DNA from: Linyphia triangularis
Lineage: Eukaryota; Arthropoda; Arachnida; Araneae; Linyphiidae
NCBI GenBank assembly: GCA_963978545.1
Contig: OZ021732.1
Coordinates: 24,562,688-24,626,687, forward strand
Direction of reading: 5' to 3'
Length of the DNA: 64,000 nt
Within the stretch, counting starts at the first letter, position 1. Every line of letters starts with the position of its first letter. Positions 13,701 to 23,379 of the stretch are shown here, one piece after another. Both the position numbers and the translations under genes were made by a program. The notes under the pieces were generated by a model. The model was not told where the DNA came from and ran no database searches. It saw nothing but the letters and a program-made list of their open reading frames with translations.

Positions 13701-14676
13701 ATTATAATAAGCAAACTTGCTATAGAGACAAACCCCGTTAACATGAAATCCTGTTTAACACGAAATCAATTCTCCAATTCACTCTCCATTTTACATGAAA
13801 TTTCGATTAACACCCCATAGATTTTGCATCAATGGGGTTTAAATTGTAAAACAGAAATGGCTATGCCAGAAGTCTTTTGTTCGACTATACAAAACAATGC
13901 CAATGCGTTTTGGTCAAGAAGAATAGCAGAGGGCACAATGAGTTTTCTAAAAAATTAGGTAGGAATTTTAAACATAATTCCGAAAATTTCAGGGATAATT
14001 CCTAAAAACTTAGGGATATTTCTTAGGTTGTACGGATTCTGAGCTAAAAAATGCTTACATGAATTCGCGCTAAATTATGGCAACCATAGGCAGTTCCCTT
14101 GACATTAAAAAAAAATGGTGGGGGCTGCCATTTTTTGCGGGAAATCACCTTGGCATAGAATCCGTACCGGACTTGGAATTTTAACCATTTCTTTAAGAGC
14201 TAACACAGGCCGCTATGACATTCTTCTAAAAGAAGTTATTAAAAAGTCTAAGGTTCCATATCACTTAGATAGAATTGCCAAATTCTCGGACATTTTTAAT
14301 ATTCCCTGACATTTCCATAATTCCTTGAAGTGGACTGAGCGAGTTTAAACTATGTTCACCAAAATGAAATCGGTAATTAATTAAAGTAGATATTTATGCT
14401 TTAAATAAAACCAAAGAAAGTTGCTATTTCCCAGGACCCAATAGTGCACCTTACACGACATAAGTGAGCTTTTATAATCAAAACAAATACTATAACTTGT
14501 TTTGATGGATTTCACAAGGATAGAATCACTAACATTTTATGAAGAAAGTGTCCTATTGTAATGTGCCTGGGCCCTGGGATATAATTATGCTCGATTACAA
14601 TGTGACAAATTCATATAAATAAGAGTTAAATAACTATAAACTTACCAAGAAAAACTAAGGGATTGAATACCTGCAT
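1645..14676 (-). CDS. Lamp1: Lysosome-associated membrane glycoprotein, LAMP family (5 coding exons)
   Basis: Spliced by eye: exons 14646-14676, 12702-13006, 11486-11672, 8513-8671 and 1645-1790 sum to 828 nt, giving 275 residues and a TGA stop, with GT/AG borders and matching phases (1, 0, 1, 1). Residues 1 to about 18 form a signal peptide (MQVFNPLVFLVIGLAFG). Residues ~20-85 are a Ser/Thr/Pro mucin-like stalk. Residues ~90-235 form one luminal LAMP domain with four cysteines (100, 131, 194, 231), as in the family's two disulfide pairs, and many N-x-S/T sequons. A helix at ~240-262 is followed by RRR and a short tail ending GYTSV, the GYxx-hydrophobic lysosomal sorting signal of LAMP proteins. 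The single luminal domain resembles CD68 and invertebrate Lamp1 rather than vertebrate two-domain LAMP1/2. Role by family: heavily glycosylated coat of the lysosomal membrane, involved in membrane protection and fusion. Fit to family is very strong; orthology to a named insect gene is inferred. Confidence 0.95.
2615..2977. mobile_element. CAGGGTTCATAC terminal-repeat element, copy 1
   Basis: Starts CAGGGTTCATAC and ends GTATGAACCTG, an inverted pair with one deleted G. The interior matches the element at 3263-3600 along nearly its whole length (for example AGCCGCATAAATAT, CTTGATTACA, GAATAACTTTCTGCAAGTCT, AGTAACAATGACTTTT). Flanks show no convincing duplication. Small noncoding DNA transposon. 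Confidence 0.75.
3263..3600. mobile_element. CAGGGTTCATAC terminal-repeat element, copy 2
   Basis: Same orientation and order of internal blocks as copy 1, about 650 bp downstream. Ends TATGAACCCTA opposite CAGGGTTCATA. TGGTA occurs just outside both ends (left of 3263 and right of 3600), a possible partial target duplication. Confidence 0.75.
4991..5410. mobile_element. hAT-like noncoding element A, copy 1 (uninterrupted)
   Basis: Right end reads CGTGGGAACCCTG, left end a decayed ACATTCCCACTC, together an inverted CAGGGTTCCCAC terminus. The interior is rich in TTAAGGACCT, AGCATTTTCAA and CACTTTCAAGGCCTTG. A second copy at 23380-23893 aligns end to end except for one insertion. CAGGGTTCCCAC termini are common in metazoan hAT-type small elements; no intact target duplication is seen here. 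Confidence 0.75.
8513..8671 (-). CDS. Lamp1: LAMP coding exon 4
   Basis: Acceptor TTTTTCAG, donor GTATGT. Translates as MFYNDTKLFLV, then GNSYLC (Cys194), EEVPLGNATMY, IFKIQIQAFGSSNETTFRK. The G-x-SY-x-C and the I-Q-x-QAF segment are typical of the second half of the LAMP domain. It reads in a frame with no initiating ATG requirement, so simple open-frame lists miss it. Confidence 0.92.
8672..11485 (-). other. LAMP intron 3 (2.8 kb)
   Basis: Between the exon 3 donor and exon 4 acceptor. Mostly A+T-rich; holds a 3' terminus of the hAT family seen at 38.6 kb (about 9690-9733). No gene seen. Confidence 0.8.
9690..9733. mobile_element. hAT element C, 3' terminal fragment
   Basis: The block GCGGGCC, then GCAGGCCGCGTAGTGGC, then TAACGCTG matches the right end of the element at 38563-39248 (GCGGGCCGCGTAGTGGCTAA). 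Reverse complement gives CAGCGTTAGCCACTACGC, the same terminal repeat. Upstream identity fades quickly, so only the end survives. Confidence 0.7.
11486..11672 (-). CDS. Lamp1: LAMP coding exon 3
   Basis: Acceptor CTTTCAG and donor GTAAGA flank 187 nt encoding residues 113-174 of the LAMP domain, including Cys131 and sequons NDS, NST and NIT. The exon ends in phase 1 and joins exon 4 as DET-V-MFYND. Confidence 0.92.
11673..12701 (-). other. LAMP intron 2
   Basis: About 1 kb, A+T-rich, GTGAGT donor and CTTTCAG acceptor on the minus strand. No repeat or gene recognised. Confidence 0.8.
12702..13006 (-). CDS. Lamp1: LAMP coding exon 2 (mucin-like stalk)
   Basis: Begins after a T-rich TAG acceptor (13008-13007), ends before GTGAGT (phase 0). 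Encodes the end of the signal peptide, a stalk dominated by Thr, Ser and Pro (residues ~20-85), then WNVTDGNVTC with the first LAMP-domain cysteine (residue 100). The open frame runs past the donor into intron and should not be read as coding. Confidence 0.9.
13007..14645 (-). other. LAMP intron 1
   Basis: GTAAG donor at 14645 and TTTTTAG acceptor at 13007. Contains repeat F (13845-14060). A stretch 13730-13835 with three AACACGAAAT/AACATGAAAT-like blocks resembles the ends of pogo/Tigger-type transposons, but only weakly. Two open frames (13149-13433 minus, 14115-14309 plus) show no family features. Confidence 0.75.
13845..14060. repeat. Dispersed repeat F, copy 1
   Basis: Shares, in inverted orientation, the blocks CACAATGAGTTTTC, AAATTAGGTA and AGGGATA-type motifs with 29335-29520. 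Two old copies of one unidentified repeat. Confidence 0.6.
14646..14676 (-). CDS. Lamp1: LAMP coding exon 1 (start, signal peptide)
   Basis: The ATG at 14676-14674 opens a hydrophobic leader; the exon ends at 14646 before a GTAAG donor in phase 1, splitting a Val codon completed by exon 2. The start is chosen because it is the only ATG giving a signal peptide in frame. Leader continues upstream as 5'UTR; an AG at 14736-14735 could be the acceptor of this exon if a further noncoding exon exists. Confidence 0.85.
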
Positions 14677-14870
14677 AATTGATATTAAATCTACTAAACC
14701 AGAACAGAACTTGGAACAATAACTTTATTTACATCTGCAAGTTACTCTATTTGCATCAATCCATTAGGTAGTCGGAAGTGTTACTATTTTATTTTCAAAT
14801 AAAATTCTTTTTGGATCTAATGCGAAATTGAAGGATATACAGAGCAGCAGCAGATTGCAATTTTGTTCAA
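14677..14870 (-). promoter_or_regulatory. Presumed LAMP 5'UTR and promoter region
   Basis: The sequence immediately upstream of the LAMP start must contain the leader. There is no clear TATA box or initiator that I can place with confidence. An AG at 14736-14735 preceded by a purine-mixed tract is a weak acceptor, so a separate noncoding first exon farther upstream cannot be excluded. Confidence 0.3.
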
Positions 14871-15604
14871 AATGTCACATGATACATGATCACAGTTACA
14901 CAATCATCATAAGATTTTTTTTCCTCCTTTTTTTTAAATAAATAGATAAATAAAAAAAAAAGATTGAACTCATTTCAAGCGCTCTAATGCCAACCAACAC
15001 AGTGCCAACCAACAAAATCAAGTTTTGAAATGAGACTTCTTTAAAAATTAATCAACAGGAAACGATAATAAATAAAATATACGATATATCTTATAAAAAT
15101 TTCAGATTAGTGTATGTCAGAAAGTTTGAAAACATGTCCATTCTTTTTAGAACATAGTTAGCGAGGGACGCTGGTGGACAAAGAAATCGAATTCACAGGT
15201 ACTCTGTGGTTGTTATCCGAGATTTGCCAACAAGTTTTAAATATAACATCATTATGATTTTTTTTTTTTTTTTTTTTTATAAAATGTAGAGATTACAGAT
15301 TACTATGTGTGTTGTAAAAATGTAGCAGAAAGTATTAAAAAAAAAACGATTCTTAATAGGAATAAGTTAAAATACAACCCCCTAATACTTTTTCAATGTG
15401 TCCTAATTCGATAATTAATCAGGATTATTTAATGGTTAGGAACAAGAAACACTTTAATTTTTAATGAGGAAAAGAAGAGTGGATATTTGTCAGACAAAAA
15501 TTGGTTGTTGTCAAAGAAAAAAAAATCCAATTATAGAAAACGAAAAGTTATAATGTTTATTTTTCGGATAATTAAATGAAAAATTTGACAAATGCATCAA
15601 ACTA

Positions 15605-15853
15605 CTACCTATTTAAAACAATTTGATGTTTTATATTGCGTATCAATAAGAGGAGAGAGGTTTCTAATGCTCTTAACTCCTCCGTATGGGATTTGAAGGA
15701 TGTATCATTGTCATCGATGTCAGTAGTATTGTCATCATCTTGAACTACATCGGATGACGGCTTTGATGCTTTAGTCATCCGGCAAATTCTCTTGCTGAAG
15801 ATCTTAGTCAAAGCCCAGTCACTCTTCCACGTCTTTCGTATCAATGCCCTCAT
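15605..15853 (-). pseudogene. Acidic open frame, possible transposase remnant
   Basis: An 82-codon frame contains a basic start (RKTWKSDWALTKIFSKRICR), an acidic Asp-rich centre (VQDDDNTTDIDDNDTS) and a Leu-rich end (ELRALETSLLLLIRN). An acidic linker followed by an amphipathic helix resembles the C-terminus of CENP-B/Tigger-type transposases, but no catalytic motif is visible. The upstream part is interrupted by the hAT-like insertion at 15864. I do not claim a function. Confidence 0.3.
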
Positions 15854-15863
15854 ATGCCCTAAG

Positions 15864-16489
15864 CAGGGCCTATTCTAACGGGCAGTTGTGGCCTATTTGG
15901 GCAGTCGTAAATTGTATTTGGGCAGTCGTAAATCAGATATTGGGCAGTCGAAAAAAATAGAAAAACAAGGAAATTAAAAATATGATTTTATTAAAGGAGT
16001 GCAATTATTATTCATCTTTTTGAATTTGAGTATAATAAAATTTAAAACGACTTTTTTATTTGTTTATGCAACCATTCCTTCTTTGAAGTTTCAACTTCAA
16101 GAAAAACTCTTACCAGGCAACCCAATAATTGGCATATTTGACATAATCGAAGCTATTCTGGCGGTTATTCGTTCCCTTAACACCTCGAATTTAGTAGTGT
16201 TTTAAGTTAAATAATTAGGTTTAAATTTTAACAACTTTGTGTTAAATTTAAAAACTTGGAAGACCTGAAATTATAAACGTATAAATGGGGACTTATGGAT
16301 CGACAACATGGCGAATCACAATTTTAAATTCCATACATAGGAGGCGAAAATATCCTTATGAGACTGCTTAATAGGCCTATTTTTTTAATTTTTTTATTCT
16401 CTGTTTAGCGTAATAATGTTTGTAATGTCGGGGGGGGGGGGGGGGATGGAAGTTTGGGCAGTCGTAAAAATTCCTTAGAATAGGCCTTG
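15864..16489. mobile_element. hAT-like element with intact 8-bp target duplication
   Basis: Terminal inverted repeats CAGGGCCTATTCTAA (left) and CAAGGCCTATTCTAA (right end, reverse complement) bound 626 bp. GCCCTAAG lies immediately outside both ends (15856-15863 and 16490-16497), an exact 8-bp duplication, the hallmark of hAT transposition. Near the left end TTGGGCAGTCGTAAAT-like units recur three to four times and one more lies near the right end in the same direction. A G-run (about 16430-16445) is internal. No transposase frame, so non-autonomous and probably young relative to its neighbours. Confidence 0.9.
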
Positions 16490-16914
16490 GCCCTAAGATT
16501 TTTAAGTGCCGATACAAAATTGTCTGTAATATACATTGCTACGAAAGATTTGTGGATGATCTGAATTAAAAAGCATTTGTGATACTGTAACAGTATTAAA
16601 GGGAAAAGCTCTAGGAAATTCCTTTTGTAAAGCTTTTAATTTATGCCCTTTTTTTACGCTTATTAATTTTAAACAATTCGACTTGTTAAACCAGAGATTC
16701 AGGTTAAACGGAAGCTGGTTAAGAAGGGTTATATATAGTAATAGTAGGTGTGAATTAATATTCTGTTTAAATGGGTAAATTAAAACCCATATTATACTTC
16801 ATTTCTTTACAGAGAATACTACCACTTTTCTCCTTTTTATGTCTAATTGTCAAAGGCTGGGAGGTGCGAATGCACCCGTTTGCAACGCCGCCTCCCGGTT
16901 GAAAAAATAATCAC

Positions 16915-17195
16915 AAGTAATCTCACTGGTTTCTCCTCTGTTTCACAAAGGATAATGTAATATTTATCGAAGAAGAAAAATCGCCTATATTGCAATTTTG
17001 GCAGTTTCGTTTCTTTCTTTTTGTTTTTTTCAATGTAATTGATATTCCAAAAATATCGCCAAATTAGTAACATTTTAAATTAAGTAACATATGAAAATGA
17101 AAATAGTAACTTACACCAATTCACGGGAAATATAAATGCAGTGACGAGTATTGCGTATAATTGAAGGTTGTATGATGTTCCACATCCCTTTGTCA
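16915..17195. repeat. Dispersed repeat D, copy 1 (partial)
   Basis: TTTCTCCTCTGTTTCACAA, then AATATTTATCGA, then a terminal ATGATGTTCCACATCCC match repeat D at 49230-49865 in the same order and orientation. The 5' half of the family is missing. Confidence 0.7.
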
Positions 17196-17664
17196 TGTTT
17201 GATGATGTTAGTTATAGACAATACGATACAGCGTAAGAAATAGTGTAAAAAAAAAAGTATTTCAAATTCTTTGAAAAAAAATTGAAAACTGATTATTGAA
17301 TGATAACTAACAGGCCCACAGGACACATAAAGCAAGGAGTAGGGTCAGTAATCAAAATTGAAAACTCAATTTTTTCCAGTTATTGTTTTTCTTGGGAAGA
17401 TATAAAAATACACAAGCATACATCAATAAAATCATATTCAAACTCTGAATCAGTCGAGTTGAATGTAGGGTAAATGATGACCTATTAATTTACTGTTACT
17501 GTATCACAAATTATAGTTCATTGAATCATTTGCTGATTAATTACAAACGAAAGTCTTTTGACATTATATTTATTATATTTGAACGGTCATGAATACATTG
17601 TTTCATGACGAATATAATGATGGAATCACTTCATTTTTGGAGTGGGAAAAGATCTCCTATTGTC

Positions 17665-18060
17665 AGTGGCGGCTCGTGCACTACAGCCAGTGCAACCGGG
17701 CTGCATCTAAATTTATGGGTTCAAAACCAAAATTATATACTTTACAATTTTCCAAAATGAAGATCCAATTTCTACGGTAAATGTAAAAAAATCCGATAAA
17801 CAGTAAACTTCTTGCCTCAATACTCAATTTACTACGGAGGAAAAAAACGTTCCCAATCAAGGTGATCTTCCTCCCGACGGCAGCCATTTGTTCCTGACAC
17901 TCGTTTTGGCTGCAACGTTGCCATGGTAACCAAAGGCATTCAATAGTCTTCCTCCCTCGTAATGTGTAACGAGGCAGCCAGATCAATGCTTTTCCGACTT
18001 CGGCTGCCCTTGAGAATGTCTGCTTTAAAATAATCTCTAGATAGAATTTTTGCAAGGTAA
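17665..18060. mobile_element. Possible transposon end, CAGTGGCGGCTCGTG
   Basis: CAGTGGCGGCTCGTGCACTA at 17665 looks like the terminus of a DNA transposon. The following ~390 bp hold a 124-codon minus-strand frame (17681-18055) without recognisable domains. No matching inverted end was found. Confidence 0.35.
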
Positions 18061-18235
18061 TGGTATCATCTGAAGGCTAGAGAGTTATTTTATTAGTTTG
18101 AAAACTATTTTGTTCTGAAAATAAATTTGAATATTTTAAACTCATTATCCAAAAAATCGTGTTTTTGACTCATGAAACTTCATTTAAACAGTGATAACTG
18201 AAGTTTGATATAATCTTTTTGAAAAATTATTTAAG

Positions 18236-18860
18236 AACTAGCTGAATACCCACGCTTCACCACGAAATTTTACCATGTGCAATATTTTAGCCAGCTGTGA
18301 GGCCCCGCGTTGCAGAAATCCGTCATTGGTGTAGAGGCCCCAATTTTTGGCGCTTCGCTCGCAGGAAGGTTCATCACAAACGCAAAATTGAGCTCGCTTC
18401 ACTCACTAAAATCTATAACTGTTACGTAAAGTCTTAATGTTAAAATCCCCCTACCTTGTAGAGAAACAATAAAAAAAATTCTCCGTTAATAACTATAATA
18501 CAACACACCTTTAAGAATATTTTAACACGTGATGTTTGTAAAAAGCAAAATTAGAAGGTCAAAAACTACTTATGTTGAAACTTTCAGAGCTCTAGCCCTA
18601 TTAGAAGTCGCTTTTTGTGAAAATATTAATTAAAAATTCATTAAAAAACAAATTAAAATTTTAATGTTCTTTTTGTCAAAAGTCCAATTAGAAGGCCAAA
18701 ACTATTTGTGTTGAAAATTTCAGAAATGTAGCCCAATTTGAAATCGTTTTGTAAAATATTTATTTATATAATTAATTAAAAAACAAATAAAATCTCAAAA
18801 TTCTGTTTTGCGGATTTTTTTAATTAAAGAATATTAGGAAATAAATTTTCGCGCACAATG
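18236..18860. repeat. Dispersed repeat with internal ~110-bp duplication
   Basis: Opens with CTAGCTGAATACCCACGCTT, a start seen in widespread arthropod repeats. Inside, two related units follow each other: AGGTCAAAAACTACTTATGT near 18557 and AAGGCCAAAACTATTTGTGT near 18692, each followed by GTTGAAA, a TTTCAGA block and a TAGCCC motif. Non-coding. Confidence 0.55.
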
Positions 18861-21480
18861 AATCCTATAAACCTAAAAAAGAAAATTTTGCTTAAGATCC
18901 TTAAGAATGCAGTATTTATAAATCTCACGGAACAAAATTAAAAAGTGTGTTAGGAAACCTGTTTGAAACAACAACAATGTTGCAAAATTTCCAACTAATT
19001 TTGAAATTAATTACTTCATTTCACATCCGATTAGATAACGCATGTCTGTCTGTATTTCAGGTCATGACAAATTATATTTCAGTTAGAATTAAACCATCTT
19101 TTAGCCAAATCTTCAAATAGACAACTTTTTGACACCAAATTGACACTCAGCTAGTAAATTTAGCTTATATATTTTGATATTTAATTTCGTCCAGAATATC
19201 ACCAACTTCTATAAACTAACTCTCCCCCCCCCCCCCCCTATCTTATCCATATCTATTACACACCAATTTTTTCTCCTTTGACGTGGAAATTCAGAGTTTC
19301 TCTATGCGGCTAATTTTTGAAAAAGAGAACCCGTATGAAAATAAATACCTAGATTTTAAGAAACGAAGGCAATGCAACTTTGTGAATATTACACAACTAT
19401 ATATACAACGAATACTTTGTGAATATTATACAACGAATATAAAGGCAACTTTGTGAATATTACATAAAAGTCCAGCAGTAAGAAAATGATCCACTCAGAT
19501 TTGTAATGCACCGTATTAAAGATACATAACGTTTTAAGTTCGAAATGAGCCTTGACCTTATATTTAAAAGTCTATTTATCTGCAAGATCTCAGCTTTCAG
19601 AACCAAAATAAAATTATTTTAGAATCAGTTGCTAAAGCTTCAAGATATAGATAACTTTGCTACTAATGCCCCGCACATATTTCATCCTTCACTTTGAACT
19701 TTGAAGCTTGCAATTACAGGGTATTAATGTAGAATTTAGGAAAATTCCGCCTTCGTTTGCGAGCTAATTGAAACGGATGGAGGCACACAAGCGCTGACAG
19801 CTTCAATAAGCATCAGATAAGATTACGCGACTGTAAATGTTTATTTTCCATGATCCCGAAATGAACCAATCATATGAATTTTAGAAAACTTGAGCACCCG
19901 AGAGTGCAACTGCGTCCGGTCTTTTTCATTAATGACCTTTTACAATAAGCAGCTCATTGGCCAAGGTCCACTTCAGAGAAATCTTCGTCAATGAGTATGC
20001 TCTGATTTGTTATCAAAATTCAAAATACATGATGCCGGTTGGAAGACTCACTCCTTCGACAGCACTTCACGTGAGTAAAAGTTTTGTTTGCATATGATTT
20101 GTAGCCATATCAAACATGTGACAGTTGGGTGCCACCTTCCCCCCCCCCCTCCCCCTCGTCCCAATTCCTCCTGAAAAGTGATAGTGATTATAGAGGAGGC
20201 AAGGAGGATGGGCAGTCCTCCTACTCTTAGAAATGTTGGGTGACTAACTATAAAATCGTTTTAATTTTGTGGTTTGTCCCTTCACTTTTGAGATTGCCTC
20301 TTCACTAATGGCACCTAATACTGACAGCAGTTTTATGTTCATTGCATTTTTTTAATAACTAATTGTGTTAAGTACTTGCAAATCGTATGAATCTGATACA
20401 ATGGCGTTCTCTTAACAAAGAGAAATCTACATAATATGGAACAGGTGTAGAATAGAATGTTTGGCGATCAAACAAAAATTCAAAATCGAAAATACTTCAA
20501 CTAAAGCCATATAAAAACTAAAATTAAAATATAAATACTATTAAAATTAGTTTGAAGTATAAATAATTCAATTAAAATAATTATAAAACACAGTTAAAAT
20601 ATAAATAATAGTAAAATTAAAGTACAACTTAAAATGAAATACGCTGTCAGAAGCTGCATTTATCCGAAAAAGACAGCCAAATAATATCATGCAAAAAAAA
20701 AAAAAAAAAAATCATGTACCCCATATTATTTAGTAAAACTTTTTTTCCATTTAATGTGTTTTTTTTTTTTTTTTCTATAAAAATTATTACCTTCAAGATA
20801 TGTTGTTTTATTTTTCTGCTCAATTGTTTTATCAAATACTACACAGTTGTCGGATTTTAAGTTGGTGCAGAAATACATCAAACAGAAAAACAATAATTTG
20901 TGTCCTATAGAATCTTGTTATTTTTTAATATATTTTATTTTATTCGCATATTTATTGTGTTGAAATTAAATTAAGATAGCAATAATTTTTGGATTGTTAT
21001 TTATGTTTGTGTCTCAATGCTGTCTCGGTGTTAATGTAAATGTTTTATGAAAAGTGCCTTAAATAATGCTTTCAAAAATAATGGTAATTGCATACATACA
21101 GGGTCTTTTAGAATGGGCAACGTTGAAATGGCATGTTGGCTGGACAAGCATGTAATTTCAAACACATGGGTTTTATAAAATTACTTACAATATTTGAACG
21201 TGACTACAAATTGTTGTAATATCTGAATATAACGGTATGAGTTTATAGTTTCCCTCATGGAAAAGGGCCATATGGTTCCTATACCGCAGTAGCAAAAATT
21301 CGCTGACCATTATCGGCTCGACACTGAACAATCCAGTTGCTACGGATCTTGGCCAATCTCGCTCAGTATACTGGGTAAAATATACTAGGAGTTTCGAAAT
21401 GTTGATGCAGAGTTTTAAAATTAAAATAGAGTGTCATAAGTAAGGACAGATGGGTAAAAAATATGTTTTGGGATGGGTTT
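18861..21480. other. A+T-rich intergenic stretch
   Basis: No gene. Holds a short tandem array (19372-19468), C-runs near 19225 and 20141, and low-complexity TAAAATTAAAATATAAAT around 20510-20630. Confidence 0.6.
19372..19468. repeat. Degenerate tandem repeat, ACTTTGTGAATATTA
   Basis: Three units containing ACTTTGTGAATATTA followed by CACAAC, TACAAC or CATAAA lie in tandem with spacings of about 30-45 bp. Confidence 0.7.
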
Positions 21481-21484
21481 GGCT

Positions 21485-21486
<2 letters not shown>

Positions 21487-21515
<29 letters not shown>
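21487..21515. repeat. T-run of 29
   Basis: Uninterrupted T stretch; could be a relic of a retroposon A-tail in minus orientation, but no element body is recognisable next to it. Confidence 0.6.
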
Positions 21516-21519
<4 letters not shown>

Positions 21520-21589
21520 ATCGTTTATTTTGGAGCGATGCTCGGGATTCGGCATGAACTGGAAAATCTCTCCCCTCATTTTTGCAATT

Positions 21590-21960
21590 TTCAAATTCCT
21601 AAGGGGTGCAAGCATACCCTCTTGAACACTTCCGGACGGCGCCTATGCAAGCACCTAACCAGGAGGAAGATTTTTAGTATCAGAATCCCTTCTTCTCTAG
21701 AACCCCAAAATCCTGATATTTTCTCTGATAAATGAATAACAAGCACTTAATAATAGTAAATAATTTCAAAAGAATACGTTTTTAATTTTTTAATTTACTA
21801 TCATTCAAATAGAATAAGCTTACCGTATCACACTTAAGTATTTATTAGGACCAGGAACTTTTTGAAACAAATACCCATTTGTAAATCTCAATGTATCAAA
21901 AAATCGTTATAGTATATTTTTGGTCTTCTTAGGTCTAATATTAACTAAGAACAACAACAA
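21590..21960. repeat. Dispersed repeat G, copy 1
   Basis: From about 21725 the blocks TAAATAATTTCA, ATACGTTTTTAATTT, CCGTATCA, ATTTGTAAATCT and TTTTTGGTCTTCTTA recur in the same order at 50505-50720. Upstream lies a GC-richer lead-in with GGGGTGCAAGCA. Confidence 0.6.
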
Positions 21961-22087
21961 AGGAAATGAATTAAAATATATTGTTATGAATTTTCCTCAG
22001 AAGCAATGATGGCACAGTTTTTATTAGATAAAAACTATTATTAATTCACTTCAAAAACTCACAAAAATTTATTCTAAGGCAATAGGG

Positions 22088-22192
22088 CAGTCACTCTCAA
22101 GCCAATCACTCTCAAGCCTCAGTCACTCTCAGTCACAAGCCAATCACACTCAAGCAGTCACTCTCAAGCAGTCACTCTCAAGCCTCACTCTT
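22088..22192. repeat. Tandem array of CAGTCACTCTCAAG units
   Basis: About seven imperfect units of 10-16 bp (CAGTCACTCTCAAGC and variants such as CAATCACACTCAAG). Spacing and variation fit a minisatellite; there are no spacers of the kind seen in CRISPR arrays. Confidence 0.85.
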
Positions 22193-22298
22193 TACCAATG
22201 CCAACTACACTTTTTCAAACAGTGCCCGATCGGTATAAAAAGTATAATTTTAGTAGGCTAAATAATAAAATAGATTTTTTAGAAATGAAAATGTTTAG

Positions 22299-22330
<32 letters not shown>

Positions 22331-23379
22331 TTTATTTATTTAGAAATGATTTTAGGTTTAATCCATGATTCATGCAATTGATAGATTAACATTGACACAA
22401 AACGTTAGATTAGGTTAAAGTTTGCTTACTTATAGACTTCTTTTTAGAAAAAAATTCGTGAAATTATTCAACAATAAACTAATTTTAACATATGAGTTAG
22501 GTAATTAAAAGAAATTATTTTGATTAAAAAATAAACCAACGAGAATTTTTTTTTATCAATATTAAATTAATTAGTTTTATTTAGAAGAAGAATAAGCATA
22601 TAAATTTATTTTAAAAGTTCAATGTTAATAAAAAAACTAAATTTTGAGACAATTTTTCGATACTTTTCGATTTGGCGGGAGCATCGAAAAAGTTGCCAAA
22701 AATTATATAACCAAAGTCACACAGAATATCCCCGCTGGTAACCTTTTACTGCCATATTTTCAAAACAAGCCGTAGCTCTTTCTAAAGTAAATTAAATTAA
22801 TTAATATAATCTGCTTGGCGAGATTTGCAGCATTATTAATTTTTTGTATGTGTATACTGTATGTTATCGCCAATAAAGGCTGCTTGGCAAGATTTGCGTC
22901 TGCGAAATGAAAAAGTATCTATTTTTTTTTTTTTTTATATAAATGAAACAAATGCCAAAGTGTTTATTAATAGTGTAAGGGAAATTAAGTTTCCTTTTAA
23001 TAAAACCTTGATCTCCTTATCTATTAGAATTAAACATTAGTTTACTATACTTGTAGGTATTAGTAGTTATATATAATGTCATTAATATGCGTGATTATGA
23101 AATTTGATTATTGAATTTACAAAAAATACCGCGCAATTAAAGACAAAATACAGCGCTGTATAATCAGCATAACGTGAGATTCGCCTCTACGCTTTTCAGC
23201 CATTAAGCCGCGCGCAATACCCACTATACAGGCGCTTCCGAGCAGTTTGTGTTAAAAAATTTGATTAAATACGGTAAATGATGCAAATCCACGTCAGTAT
23301 ATAGTGTAATTGAAAGTTGTGAGATGTTCGACACCCCTAGTTTTTTTTTTTTTTTTCACGAAAATAACTCGAACAAAAT
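22193..23379. other. A+T-rich intergenic stretch
   Basis: No gene. T-runs near 22302 and 22921. At 23318-23339 the words GAGATGTTCGACACCCCTAG resemble the terminal sequence of repeat D, without the rest of that family. Confidence 0.5.

Noticed and set aside
14971..15050. CCAACCAAC words near 14990 as another CCAA-tailed insertion
   Set aside because: No GGCGCA head and no direct flanking duplication; only a short inverted CATTTCAA/TTGAAATG pair.
17681..18055. 124-codon minus-strand frame
   Set aside because: Lies within a probable transposon fragment and has no domain-like pattern; not called as a gene.
22088..22192. CRISPR-like array
   Set aside because: Units are 10-16 bp, variable and directly adjacent, without spacers; a minisatellite in a eukaryotic genome.
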